Below are positions 1 through 6,043 of a stretch of 6,763 bases of DNA, one piece after another. Numbering within the stretch: position 1 is the stretch's first letter; each line of letters starts with the position of its first letter. Source of the DNA: CAZTWC01 sp964617105 [NCBI: uncultured Myxococcia bacterium] (GTDB lineage Bacteria; CAZTWC01); NCBI GenBank assembly GCA_964617105.1, contig CAZTWC010000107.1, forward strand, positions 1 to 6,763. Reading direction: 5' to 3'. A model generated the notes under the pieces. The model saw only the letters and a list, made by a program, of their open reading frames with translations, was not told the origin of the DNA and made no database searches. The position numbers and the translations under genes were made by a program.

Positions 1-316
1 ATATTACTGGTCGAGAGCATAGTTCTCGTGCATCTTCAAATCCGGAACATCCGTTTGATGGTCCCGATCCGGGAAAGTTTAAGAAAAGTTGTTTGAATTC
101 AACGAGTTCCTTTTTGCGCAAAATGACATAATCAATCCCCTCGACAAATTCATCTTTCCATTCACCGGTAATTTTAGACACCAGCCGTTTACCCAGATTG
201 CTGTAACCTAAAATCTTCCCTACTTCTTTGCCGATCCAACACGGTAGTCCCTGGTAATAAATTGTGGAGATAAGATTGCCATTAAACTCATTGGTTAACT
301 GAACAAAATCGGTCAT
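1..316 (-). CDS. Bro-N / antirepressor-like phage regulatory protein, N-terminal part (runs off the left edge)
   Basis: An open frame starts at ATG 314-316 on the minus strand and stays open to the left edge, giving 105 residues without a stop. The ribosome binding site GAAAGGG lies about 7 bases before the ATG. Residues 10-70 read like a Bro-N domain: an N-terminal strand region (FNGNLISTIYYQG), then PCWIGKEVGKILGYSN, which matches the family pattern of a W/F-x-G/A-K-x-V-x-x-x-LGYSN core, then a region around an I/VTGEW segment and a charged helix. Bro-N proteins of phages and viruses bind DNA and often act as antirepressors or lytic-switch regulators; usually a second domain (ANT, KilA-C or similar) follows, and that part would lie outside the window. 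It follows the packaging genes on the same strand, an unusual slot, normally scaffold or capsid. The family assignment is from pattern recognition; an ORF6N- or Rha-type regulator is the alternative. Confidence 0.75.
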   Translation of the reverse strand, partial: MTDFVQLTNEFNGNLISTIYYQGLPCWIGKEVGKILGYSNLGKRLVSKITGEWKDEFVEGIDYVILRKKELVEFKQLFLNFPGSGPSNGCSGFEDARELCSRPVI

Positions 317-340
317 AATTTATCCCTTTCTGATGTTTAT

Positions 341-374
341 TTAAAAATTCCTAAAATTTTCCTGAAATATTTCC
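341..374. repeat. Three tandem AT-rich palindromic units upstream of the Bro-N gene
   Basis: On the plus strand the units are TTAAAAATTCC (341-351), TAAAATTTTCC (352-362) and TGAAATATTTCC (363-374), with a period of 11-12 bases. Each holds a short palindromic core (for example GAAATATTTC) and ends in CC. They sit in the 77-base gap between the MuF stop and the Bro-N start. About one helical turn of spacing would suit an operator or an upstream promoter element, but a chance AT-rich pattern is possible. Confidence 0.4.
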
Positions 375-393
375 CAATATTCGCTTCAAAATT

Positions 394-1221
394 CTATTTG
401 ACCGCCATTAAAACACAGCGGCAGAGCGGGTGACTGGGCGGTGGCTCAACCTTATCTGTTCTGTACACCTGGCCATGTTTGGAAGCACACCCAGGACAAG
501 TCCTCCGGTCAAGCGCCGCCCACCACTGAACTTTTTTAACCCCTGCCTCTTTGTAAAACGCCACCCGGCCGGCATTGTGAGCACGGTTAATCTCGGTCCG
601 GCATATCAGCCTCAATCTCTGCTGCGTGCTTTTAAATACAGTTTTGCCAGCTTTTTTAAAATTTTTATCATCGATTACTTTGCCAATTTCCCTGACCATC
701 TCGGGGGTGCTTTTGCCAGATACAATCCCTGCGGCAATTCTGGTTTTAATCTCATACTGTAATTGCTCCGAAAGACTGCCCATAAGTTGCATCCGGTATT
801 TGATAAAAAAATCAAGCGCATCTTTGTCAATAGTGGTAAAAACAATATCCACAAGAGCATTTGCTTCACCTGCTTTTACGGCAGCGTAGTCAGGGATTTT
901 TAGATATTTCAAATCAGAAACTCCTTCAAGCATCCCCTGCCTGAAGGCTTGCCGGGTATGATCAGGTGCCGTACCTGTCAAATCTCTTTCCAATGCGCTG
1001 GCAATCCTGTCAATCGCTCCTTTGAGCGTGGCCATTTGCGCCAGCCTTGCTGCCTGACCTTGCGACAATGGCGCTGCCTCCTCAAAAGTATAGATTTCCT
1101 CTTTTACTTGACGGGCAGCCATCCTAAGAACTCTTTCCAACTCCTTTACCTGCCTGGTTTCAAGCCGATCATGTTTGGAACTAATCCTTTTTCCAACTGA
1201 TTTGAATGCCTGGCTGTCCAT
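394..1221 (-). CDS. Phage head morphogenesis protein, MuF / SPP1 gp7 family
   Basis: This 275-residue protein belongs to the phage minor head protein family (Mu gpF, SPP1 gp7). Members are packaged in few copies in the procapsid, bind near the portal and help assembly or DNA entry. The C-terminal domain is diagnostic: RTEINRAHNAGR (208-219), a WW pair (233-234), DRRTCPGCASKHG (238-250), then PPPSHPLCRC (260-269). C242, C245, H249, H264, C267 and C269 form the usual conserved Cys/His cluster. The first 100 residues are charged and predicted helical. The protein ends right after the MuF domain, so there is no C-terminal toxin or enzyme fusion of the kind seen in some MuF proteins. The ATG at 1219-1221 directly follows the portal stop codon, and its ribosome binding site (GGGAG) lies inside the portal C-terminal codons, which implies translational coupling. 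The stop is TAG at 394-396. Confidence 0.92.
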   Translation of the reverse strand: MDSQAFKSVGKRISSKHDRLETRQVKELERVLRMAARQVKEEIYTFEEAAPLSQGQAARLAQMATLKGAIDRIASALERDLTGTAPDHTRQAFRQGMLEGVSDLKYLKIPDYAAVKAGEANALVDIVFTTIDKDALDFFIKYRMQLMGSLSEQLQYEIKTRIAAGIVSGKSTPEMVREIGKVIDDKNFKKAGKTVFKSTQQRLRLICRTEINRAHNAGRVAFYKEAGVKKVQWWAALDRRTCPGCASKHGQVYRTDKVEPPPSHPLCRCVLMAVK

Positions 1222-2562
1222 TTAACAACTCCCATAAATTTGTTCTGTTGCCGCAGCCTCCGGTTCCCTTTCTCCATTATCTTTCAATCCAAGCATATGC
1301 CTGGCCTCATTTGGCGTCATCACATCCAGGGAGATCAGTTTAACCAAATCATCCACACTAAAATTGTTGTCAGTAACAGTTTTTTCCTGCTCTTTATTGG
1401 CATTTTCCAGGGCAGGATCAAGCCCCATCTTGCCCTGCAGAGTTTTTTGGGATATAAGCCCCCGGTCATACATCTCCAAAAATATTTTTTTAATGTCAGT
1501 CTCGTTGTGCAAATCAAGGTCATTGAACTGATAGGCAATTTTTTTATCTTCATTACCCTTCATCTGCTGCCAGGCATAAAAAACAAAATCCAGAATATCC
1601 CGGGCAGCCTGCTTAATTTCCTTCAACTGGACGATAAATTTCTGCAATGAAATAGATGCAGTGGCATAATTTGGGCCATCCCCGGTAATAAGACTTCTGG
1701 ACATACCCATTGCTACCAGGATATCTTCCTTTATCTGTTTGACCTTCTCGTTAGTATCCAAAGTATGGCCATCTGTTCCGTGGGTCTCGACAGTCACATA
1801 GTTCGGCACCACAGCCCCGGCCTGCAAATCCATGCTGTTTAGCACATTGCGTAAATCTTCAATCTCCCGCTTATCAGGCATAATGTATTTTTTTCCAAAC
1901 ACACCGCCCACCTTGATTAGCCTTAGCGGCGTTGTCCACCGCCTGGCTATCGCTCGCTCAGCCCGCCTGTAATCACGCAATAGTTCAATAGACTCAAAAG
2001 CAGGCAGCACCATCGAGTTACCCCTTTGGGAATACTGCGGGCAGTTCCACTTATAATGAATAATTTTCTCCAGCGGCAGGGATATTTCATCAGTTGCCGA
2101 TGCTCCCTGAGCATTCTTTGCTTTTTGCACCGCTTCAATCAGTTTGCCGCTTTTATACTGCAGATTCACAGTAGTTGGGTTCACGCATATCACCCGGCCA
2201 ATATCATCTTTGGCAGTTGTGCGCTCAAAATAGCCAATCGCATCACCTTTTACCAAAAGTTGAAGCACCATATCTTTGACAAAACGGTTTAAATTCTGCC
2301 GGTTATAAAATTTTCGGGCATCTTGTTCAACCTCAGAATCCTCGCAGGTAACCTTGATTTCATCACCTAAAGCAAACACCCGCCAGCAGTTGATAATGTT
2401 CGATATCAGCGGCTCTTCACAATAATATTGCCAAGCCTGCCCGGCTTTTTCATGCCAATTGTCAGGGACAGCGTCTTTAGCTGTATATGCCTTGAAAACA
2501 CTGGTGTCAAGGGCTGCAGCAGCCATTTGTCCCCGGGTGATTAGATTGCCGTTGATTTCCAT
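1222..2562 (-). CDS. Phage portal protein
   Basis: A 446-residue portal protein. It would form the dodecameric ring at the unique capsid vertex through which TerL pumps DNA and to which the tail attaches. Family hallmarks are visible in order: an N-terminal wing region, LLVKGDAIGYFER (102-114) followed by a VNPTTV segment, EKIIHYKWN (165-173), the helix ESIELLRDYRRAERAIARRW (190-209), VAMGMSRSLITGDGPNYATA (283-302), the usual portal stretch that precedes the long stem or crown helix, and NDLDLHNETDIKKIFLEMYD (347-366) with GLISQKTLQGKMGLDP close behind. Length is normal for the family. The ATG at 2560-2562 has AGAGGGG about 5 bases upstream, and the terL stop is 18 bases upstream. The stop codon abuts the MuF start with no spacer. 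Order terL-portal-MuF and spacing show one packaging operon. Confidence 0.92.
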   Translation of the reverse strand: MEINGNLITRGQMAAAALDTSVFKAYTAKDAVPDNWHEKAGQAWQYYCEEPLISNIINCWRVFALGDEIKVTCEDSEVEQDARKFYNRQNLNRFVKDMVLQLLVKGDAIGYFERTTAKDDIGRVICVNPTTVNLQYKSGKLIEAVQKAKNAQGASATDEISLPLEKIIHYKWNCPQYSQRGNSMVLPAFESIELLRDYRRAERAIARRWTTPLRLIKVGGVFGKKYIMPDKREIEDLRNVLNSMDLQAGAVVPNYVTVETHGTDGHTLDTNEKVKQIKEDILVAMGMSRSLITGDGPNYATASISLQKFIVQLKEIKQAARDILDFVFYAWQQMKGNEDKKIAYQFNDLDLHNETDIKKIFLEMYDRGLISQKTLQGKMGLDPALENANKEQEKTVTDNNFSVDDLVKLISLDVMTPNEARHMLGLKDNGEREPEAAATEQIYGSC

Positions 2563-2580
2563 TAGTTCCCCTCTTTGGTG

Positions 2581-4116
2581 TTAAATGAATATTGGGTCTG
2601 TTATCGCAAAAGGCATTTTGATAATAAGTTCCATTGGCTCTATTTCATTGAGCCTCTCCATGTCCCGGGCCATAAAGGCAACCCTCACAGCATCAATTAT
2701 ATGGTCCCGGCCTTTGCGGTAGATAATCCCATTGGCAGTAACATTATAGGTATGGCTGATAAACTGATCTTCCAGTTCAATATCATCTGATGGAAACTCC
2801 ACCTTTTTCCGTGACAGCGCTGAGTTGATAAGCGATGTCATATACTCTTTGGTGCGCTTTTTTAACGGCTTGTCACCGTTATAGCCAACTGTTGTCATAC
2901 CGCCAAAATCAATACCATAGAGTCTTTCTCGCAAATCATTGGCCCTGAATTTATCCAGTGTAAGCAACTCCTGGACAACCGCCATACCATTGCCGCCATT
3001 GTCAATCCCCAGTGCCTCCGGCTTATACGCCATATCCATGGTAGCGATGATATCTGCTAAAATGGGATAGGAAACATGTTCTGTATGAACCCGGAGTTTT
3101 AACCGCAAAACCCCATCTATCTCTTCAAAAAGCACTATTTCAGATGGGTCGGCAGTATAGCCAAGGTCAGCCCCCAGATAGTAAATACCTTTGCATTTGG
3201 GTAGATTCAAAATATCAGAAACCCGGTTTTGGATCTCTTCTTCACAGTTGCAACTATCAAATGCTTCGGAGGTAATTACTATTTTCCAGTAATCCTGAAT
3301 ATCGATAAGACAGCGCATAAACTGTTCGGCATTAAATACATTATAGGCTGGCCGGCCATGCTCGCCCGCTATCTCATGCTGCCAGTCCGGATTGTCTCTG
3401 CCGCCGTAAAACTCAAGAAGTTCCCTTTCCCGCTTTTTACTCCAGAGCGGGCTTATCCAACTTGGCCAGTGGAATTTTGTCCAGCCCGGTATCTTGGTAG
3501 TTAGTTTGTAATAATAAGTGTCCCGAACACCGTTGGGAGTAGAGTAAATTCGCATTTTTCCTTTGGGTAAAAGACACATTCTGAGTGCTTTCCAGGCTCT
3601 GTCGGGAATATAAGCCGCCTCGTCAACATATAGTCTCATCACATGCAGCGACCGCACCGCCTTGCCATCAGGCCCGGCTGATCTAAAATGCAATACTGTT
3701 CCGTTGGAAAACTCGATGCGATAGTAAGGTTTGCGGATAATTTTAAGGTTGCCGGTCTTGGTCTTGGCAATACTGGCCATCAGGTCTTCAACATTCTCCA
3801 GTTGAAACTCCAATTCATCTATCAGAGTGTCCAAGTGACCCTGGTAGGGCGCCACTATCAGGGCTGACCCACCCATGGTGATAAAAGCATAGTGAAGAAC
3901 ATGGGTGACAAGAGATACGCTTTTGCCCGTCTCCCTTCCATCCTGGTGGACAATATACTCGTCCTGGCAGCGCAGGTCTTCTCTCTGGTGCTTCCAGTAT
4001 TTACGGCTTTTACAGTTTCGGTTTTTGAGGTAAAACTCCGCCCACTTAACTGGATCACTTATGATCGCCATGATTTTCTCTTTGTCCATCTTGCAAATAC
4101 TTTTTAAAGCAGCCAT
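2581..4116 (-). CDS. terL: Phage terminase large subunit
   Basis: The motor of DNA packaging: an N-terminal ATPase that translocates DNA through the portal and a C-terminal RNase H-fold nuclease that cuts the concatemer. Counting from the ATG at 4114-4116 (511 aa): a terminase-type Walker A GRETGKS at 60-66, Walker B MRLYVDEAAY at 160-169 with catalytic D165/E166, coupling motif IYSTPNG at 190-196, then nuclease acidic residues D317 (GADLGY), D372 (GIDNGG) and D475 (RDHIIDAVR). All key residues are present, so the enzyme looks intact. A GTG at 4122 is in frame, but it overlaps the ribosome binding site AAGGAG; that site is 5 bases before the 4116 ATG, which is therefore preferred. A later ATG at 4089 has no comparable site. 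No small terminase precedes it; a divergent recombinase-type gene lies 115 bases away. Confidence 0.95.
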   Translation of the reverse strand: MAALKSICKMDKEKIMAIISDPVKWAEFYLKNRNCKSRKYWKHQREDLRCQDEYIVHQDGRETGKSVSLVTHVLHYAFITMGGSALIVAPYQGHLDTLIDELEFQLENVEDLMASIAKTKTGNLKIIRKPYYRIEFSNGTVLHFRSAGPDGKAVRSLHVMRLYVDEAAYIPDRAWKALRMCLLPKGKMRIYSTPNGVRDTYYYKLTTKIPGWTKFHWPSWISPLWSKKRERELLEFYGGRDNPDWQHEIAGEHGRPAYNVFNAEQFMRCLIDIQDYWKIVITSEAFDSCNCEEEIQNRVSDILNLPKCKGIYYLGADLGYTADPSEIVLFEEIDGVLRLKLRVHTEHVSYPILADIIATMDMAYKPEALGIDNGGNGMAVVQELLTLDKFRANDLRERLYGIDFGGMTTVGYNGDKPLKKRTKEYMTSLINSALSRKKVEFPSDDIELEDQFISHTYNVTANGIIYRKGRDHIIDAVRVAFMARDMERLNEIEPMELIIKMPFAITDPIFI

Positions 4117-4153
4117 CAGCACTCCTTAAGATTTATCCATTTATCTGCATATT

Positions 4154-4185
4154 GCTTGACTTCTTCTCAAATGGAAGCAAGCATG
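4154..4185 (+). promoter_or_regulatory. Candidate promoter/operator upstream of the core-binding-domain gene, with inverted repeat
   Basis: TTGACTTC at 4156-4163 is followed after 11 bases by AAGCAAGCATG at 4175-4185. The same arrangement at the same spacing recurs upstream of the full recombinase (4703-4732). TTGACT is a good -35 match, but the hexamer 17 bases on, AAGCAT, is a poor -10. The stretch also forms an imperfect inverted repeat: GCTTGACTTC (4154-4163) against GAAGCAAGC (4174-4182). It could therefore be an operator or a recombinase contact site rather than a simple promoter. Confidence 0.45.
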
Positions 4186-4231
4186 CCATTGGTAGTTGGC
4201 AATAATGTCTTGAACTTATTGGAGGAAGATT

Positions 4232-4573
4232 ATGATTGAAGTAAAAACTCTCAAAGACGCTGTTCCCGAATACATGGCCTATCTGGAATCCCAGGGGAAA
4301 AAGAAAAGCACCCAATACACCGTCAATTTGAACCTCAATTTGATGGTCAAACACTTTGGTGAGGAGAAAGAACTTGGTAAAATGTTGGCTACCCATGTGG
4401 CTAGTTTTTTCAATAGCGAATTGGCTACCAAGGTTAATGGCCGACCAAGGAGCGATGCTACCAAATTGCAAATCAGACGTATCGCCAGACAATTTCTGGT
4501 CTGGGCAAATAAAGAGGGTTTGATAAACTCTATCCCCCTTCCCAATGATGAAAAACGATTTATTAAAAACTGA
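4232..4573 (+). CDS. Stand-alone core-binding (SAM-like) domain of the tyrosine recombinase family, without catalytic domain
   Basis: A 113-residue protein covering only the N-terminal core-binding domain found in XerC/XerD-type recombinases and phage integrases. That domain normally clamps one face of the recombination site. Helical segments resemble the neighbour recombinase: HVASFFNSELATKVNGRPRS (75-94) lines up with its residues 50-70 (INNFILSDLAQKTPTGRMRS), and both end in a hydrophobic helix and an NP/NSIP turn. The protein stops where the linker to the catalytic domain would begin, and none of the R-K-H-R-H-Y residues follows in the 243 bases up to the next gene. A strong ribosome binding site (GGAGG, 7 bases before the ATG) and a private terminator argue for a real gene rather than debris. 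Possible roles are an accessory or directionality factor, a competitor at the core site, or a regulator of the next gene; all are inference. It could also be a truncated integrase that stayed expressed. Confidence 0.75.
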   Translation: MIEVKTLKDAVPEYMAYLESQGKKKSTQYTVNLNLNLMVKHFGEEKELGKMLATHVASFFNSELATKVNGRPRSDATKLQIRRIARQFLVWANKEGLINSIPLPNDEKRFIKN

Positions 4574-4603
4574 TTGAAAAGATTGATCCTGCCCATTTTT
4601 TAG

Positions 4604-4628
4604 TGAAGCAGAATATATATTCGCTTCA
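4604..4628. repeat. Near-perfect palindrome with TATATA centre, dif-like 11-6-11 layout
   Basis: TGAAGC (4604-4609), one unpaired A (4610), the perfect palindrome GAATATATATTC (4611-4622) and GCTTCA (4623-4628) form an inverted repeat interrupted by a single base. Read as 11-6-11, the left arm is GTGAAGCAGAA, the centre TATATA and the right arm TTCGCTTCAAT. The centre and its flanks (AGAATATATATT) agree with the middle of the Bacillus subtilis dif site as I remember it, but the outer arms do not. It lies between the stop of the small recombinase-type gene and its terminator. It may be a recombinase or repressor site, or chance in AT-rich DNA. Confidence 0.45.
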
Positions 4629-4633
4629 ATCAC

Positions 4634-4667
4634 AGGCGTCGGGCATCTTCCGGCGCCTTTCTTCGTT
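4634..4667 (+). terminator. Intrinsic terminator after the core-binding-domain gene
   Basis: AGGCGTCGG (4634-4642) pairs with CCGGCGCCT (4650-4658) across a 7-base loop (GCATCTT). The stem is 9 base pairs and GC-rich, with one G-U wobble in RNA. A T-rich tail (TTCTTCGTT) follows. It is 60 bases past the stop of the small gene and ahead of the promoter-like element of the recombinase, so the two genes appear to be separate transcription units. Confidence 0.75.
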
Positions 4668-4697
4668 CCAGATAAAGTGGTTGATATTGCAGCACTA

Positions 4698-4732
4698 TTG
4701 ACTTGACTTCCATTAGAAGCCAAGCAAACATG
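4698..4732 (+). promoter_or_regulatory. Candidate promoter/operator upstream of the full recombinase, related to the element at 4154-4185
   Basis: Two overlapping TTGACT hexamers start at 4698 and 4703. From the second, TTGACTTC (4703-4710) is followed after 11 bases by AAGCAAACATG (4722-4732), matching the upstream copy at 18 of the 19 positions in its two blocks. An inverted repeat CTTGACTTC (4702-4710) against GAAGCCAAG (4716-4724) surrounds a 5-base centre. The -10 candidate AAACAT at 17-base spacing is weak. A second short match between the two leaders, TGGCAATA, lies at 4197-4204 and 4786-4793. Confidence 0.45.
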
Positions 4733-4739
4733 AGGATAG

Positions 4740-4752
4740 AAGGTCGCAGATG
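4740..4752 (+). repeat. Recombinase-flanking repeat, upstream copy (half-site)
   Basis: AAGGTCGCAGATG lies 65 bases before the recombinase ATG. Its first 11 bases are identical to 5839-5849. Its reverse complement matches CATCTGTGACCTT at 5856-5868 and 5922-5934 in 12 of 13 positions. No matching inverted partner is seen beside this copy, so it is a single arm. Confidence 0.6.
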
Positions 4753-4816
4753 ACAGGTACAGGCCAAGAGAGAAAATAAGCAGGCTGGCAATAGTATTCA
4801 AGGGAGAGAGGTAAAA

Positions 4817-5701
4817 ATGCAAATTTCTGAATCTATCGAAAAGTTTCTGACCACCCAGGCAGCATCCAATAAAAGCGAACTTACCATTGATGTCTACAGG
4901 CGGGAGTTTGGCAGGCTTACCACTTTTACCGGGGATATTGATATTACCGGTTTTACCCCTGACATTATCAACAACTTCATCCTCTCTGATCTGGCTCAAA
5001 AAACTCCCACCGGCCGGATGCGCTCTGAGATTACCATCTCCAGGCTGAAAGCGTGTCTGCGCTCCTTTGGCAACTTTCTGGTCGACCATGATATTTTTGC
5101 GAAAAACCCGGCCCGGGGCCTTGCCATCAAGAGAACTGTCAGGCAAGAGCCCACTTTTCTGAGTGCTGATGAAAGAAAACTTTTGATTAAAGTTATCACC
5201 AGGCAGCGAGGGGAGATGGCTGAACGGGACCGGGTTATTTTTGAACTCTTTTTGGGAACCGGCATCCGGCTCTCTGAACTTGTCAATCTCAATATTTGTG
5301 ATGTCAGGCTGGATGATAAAAAAATCACTATCAAAGCCAAGGGAGGAAGGAGTGAAAGCCGGTTTATCAATAGCCATTTGCGCAGGCTTTTGAAAAACTG
5401 GCTGAGAAAGAGAAGGGATATGGTATCGGCAAGTAAAGCGTTTTTTCTGTCCAACCGAGGCTCCCGCATTACCAGAAGGCAGGTGCAGCGCCGGTTTAGT
5501 CAGTGGGTTGATGCTGCAGGCATTACTAAAAAACTCACCGTCCACTCCCTGCGCCATACTTTTGCCTCCAGCCTGTATGGCAGAACCAGAAACCTTATCC
5601 TCGTATCCAAAGCCCTTGGCCATCGCCAGGTTGCCACTACCCAGGTCTACACCCATCTTTTTGACCACGAACTGGAAGATGCTATCGAGGACATGGCATA
5701 G
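4817..5701 (+). CDS. Tyrosine recombinase, XerC/XerD-like integrase
   Basis: A 294-residue site-specific recombinase that cuts and rejoins DNA through a covalent phosphotyrosine. Residues 1-100 form the core-binding domain, and 112-294 the catalytic domain. The full active site is visible: R151 (LGTGIRLSELV), K175 (IKAKGGRSE), H243 and R246 (VHSLRHTF), H269 (ALGHR) and the nucleophile Y278 (TTQVYTHL). Length and architecture fit XerC/XerD and simple integrases. There is no N-terminal arm-binding domain as in lambda-type integrases, so a short palindromic core site without arm sites is expected. The ATG is preceded by GAGAGG at 5-base spacing. It follows a catalytic-domain-less relative and a terminator, and is followed by repeats and a toxin-antitoxin locus. 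It is probably the recombinase of the local mobile element; whether it integrates, resolves or inverts DNA cannot be read from its sequence. A host chromosomal Xer is unlikely in this setting. Confidence 0.95.
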   Translation: MQISESIEKFLTTQAASNKSELTIDVYRREFGRLTTFTGDIDITGFTPDIINNFILSDLAQKTPTGRMRSEITISRLKACLRSFGNFLVDHDIFAKNPARGLAIKRTVRQEPTFLSADERKLLIKVITRQRGEMAERDRVIFELFLGTGIRLSELVNLNICDVRLDDKKITIKAKGGRSESRFINSHLRRLLKNWLRKRRDMVSASKAFFLSNRGSRITRRQVQRRFSQWVDAAGITKKLTVHSLRHTFASSLYGRTRNLILVSKALGHRQVATTQVYTHLFDHELEDAIEDMA

Positions 5702-5827
5702 GGACAAAGTTGAAAAGCCAAGAGCAGCCATCCTGCCTTTGATAGTATTTGCCAACTTTTTATCATTTGTCATTTTTGCCATTTTTTTACTCAATCCAGT
5801 GTCAATCGTGAGAAATTTTTACCAAAG

Positions 5828-5837
5828 TCGCTTCAAT
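5828..5837 (+). repeat. TCGCTTCAAT repeat, copy downstream of the recombinase
   Basis: The same ten bases occur at 4621-4630, where they form most of the right arm of the dif-like palindrome, and nine of them occur at 381-389. This copy lies directly before the 5839 inverted repeat. A ten-base match alone is not significant in a window of this size, so it is listed mainly for its position. Confidence 0.3.
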
Positions 5838-5838
5838 A

Positions 5839-5868
5839 AAGGTCGCAGAAGTTATCATCTGTGACCTT
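5839..5868. repeat. 30-base inverted repeat (11-8-11), candidate recombinase core site
   Basis: The left arm AAGGTCGCAGA (5839-5849) and right arm TCTGTGACCTT (5858-5868) are reverse complements at 10 of 11 positions, with an 8-base centre AGTTATCA. Arm length and centre size are those of a simple tyrosine recombinase site (compare 11-6-11 in dif and 13-8-13 in loxP). It is 137 bases past the recombinase stop, and single arms recur at 4740 and 5924. In plus-strand RNA the one mismatch becomes a G-U pair, so an RNA hairpin is an alternative; the CTTAAAAATC that follows is a poor terminator tail. Confidence 0.65.
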
Positions 5869-5921
5869 CTTAAAAATCTGACTGTCGTGATCATGCATAG
5901 TTACAAAATCCTTCCCAACGA

Positions 5922-5934
5922 CATCTGTGACCTT
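5922..5934 (-). repeat. Recombinase-flanking repeat, far downstream copy
   Basis: CATCTGTGACCTT is identical to 5856-5868 and inverted relative to the upstream copy at 4740-4752. It runs directly into a seven-T stretch (5933-5939 including its own last two T bases). No inverted partner is visible beside it. Confidence 0.55.
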
Positions 5935-6043
5935 TTTTTGCCGTTTTCGGCGAAATCATAGCCTTTACCCAATTCTGTCAAAGTGAATCCAGTATCTTGA
6001 AAATCATCCCACCCTTGATTTAAGCAGGGATTAGTGGTATCTT

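Noticed and set aside
1240-1650. 136-codon plus-strand frame inside the portal gene.
   Set aside because: It is antisense to a clear portal protein, has no ribosome binding site and contains improbable Phe/Leu-rich sequence.
4120-4122. GTG as the terL start, giving 513 residues.
   Set aside because: The GTG overlaps the AAGGAG ribosome binding site itself. The ATG two codons later is at proper spacing.
4604-4628. The TATATA-centred palindrome as a transcription terminator.
   Set aside because: It is AT-rich and not followed by a T-run. The GC-rich hairpin at 4634-4658 with a T-rich tail is the better terminator.
4133-5794. 553-codon open frame on the minus strand across both recombinase genes.
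   Set aside because: It lies antisense to two well-supported plus-strand genes, starts at a TTG without a convincing ribosome binding site, shows no domain pattern, and crosses the terminator and promoter region between them. It is taken as a shadow frame.
5940-5951. GCCG-TTTT-CGGC hairpin as a terminator.
   Set aside because: The stem is only 4 base pairs, and the T-run lies before it rather than after it on the plus strand; on the minus strand the tail would be A-rich.
5793-5996. AATCCAGTGTC (5793-5803) and AATCCAGTATC (5986-5996) as a repeat pair.
   Set aside because: A 10-of-11 match in two non-coding stretches is within chance expectation, and no symmetry or context supports it.
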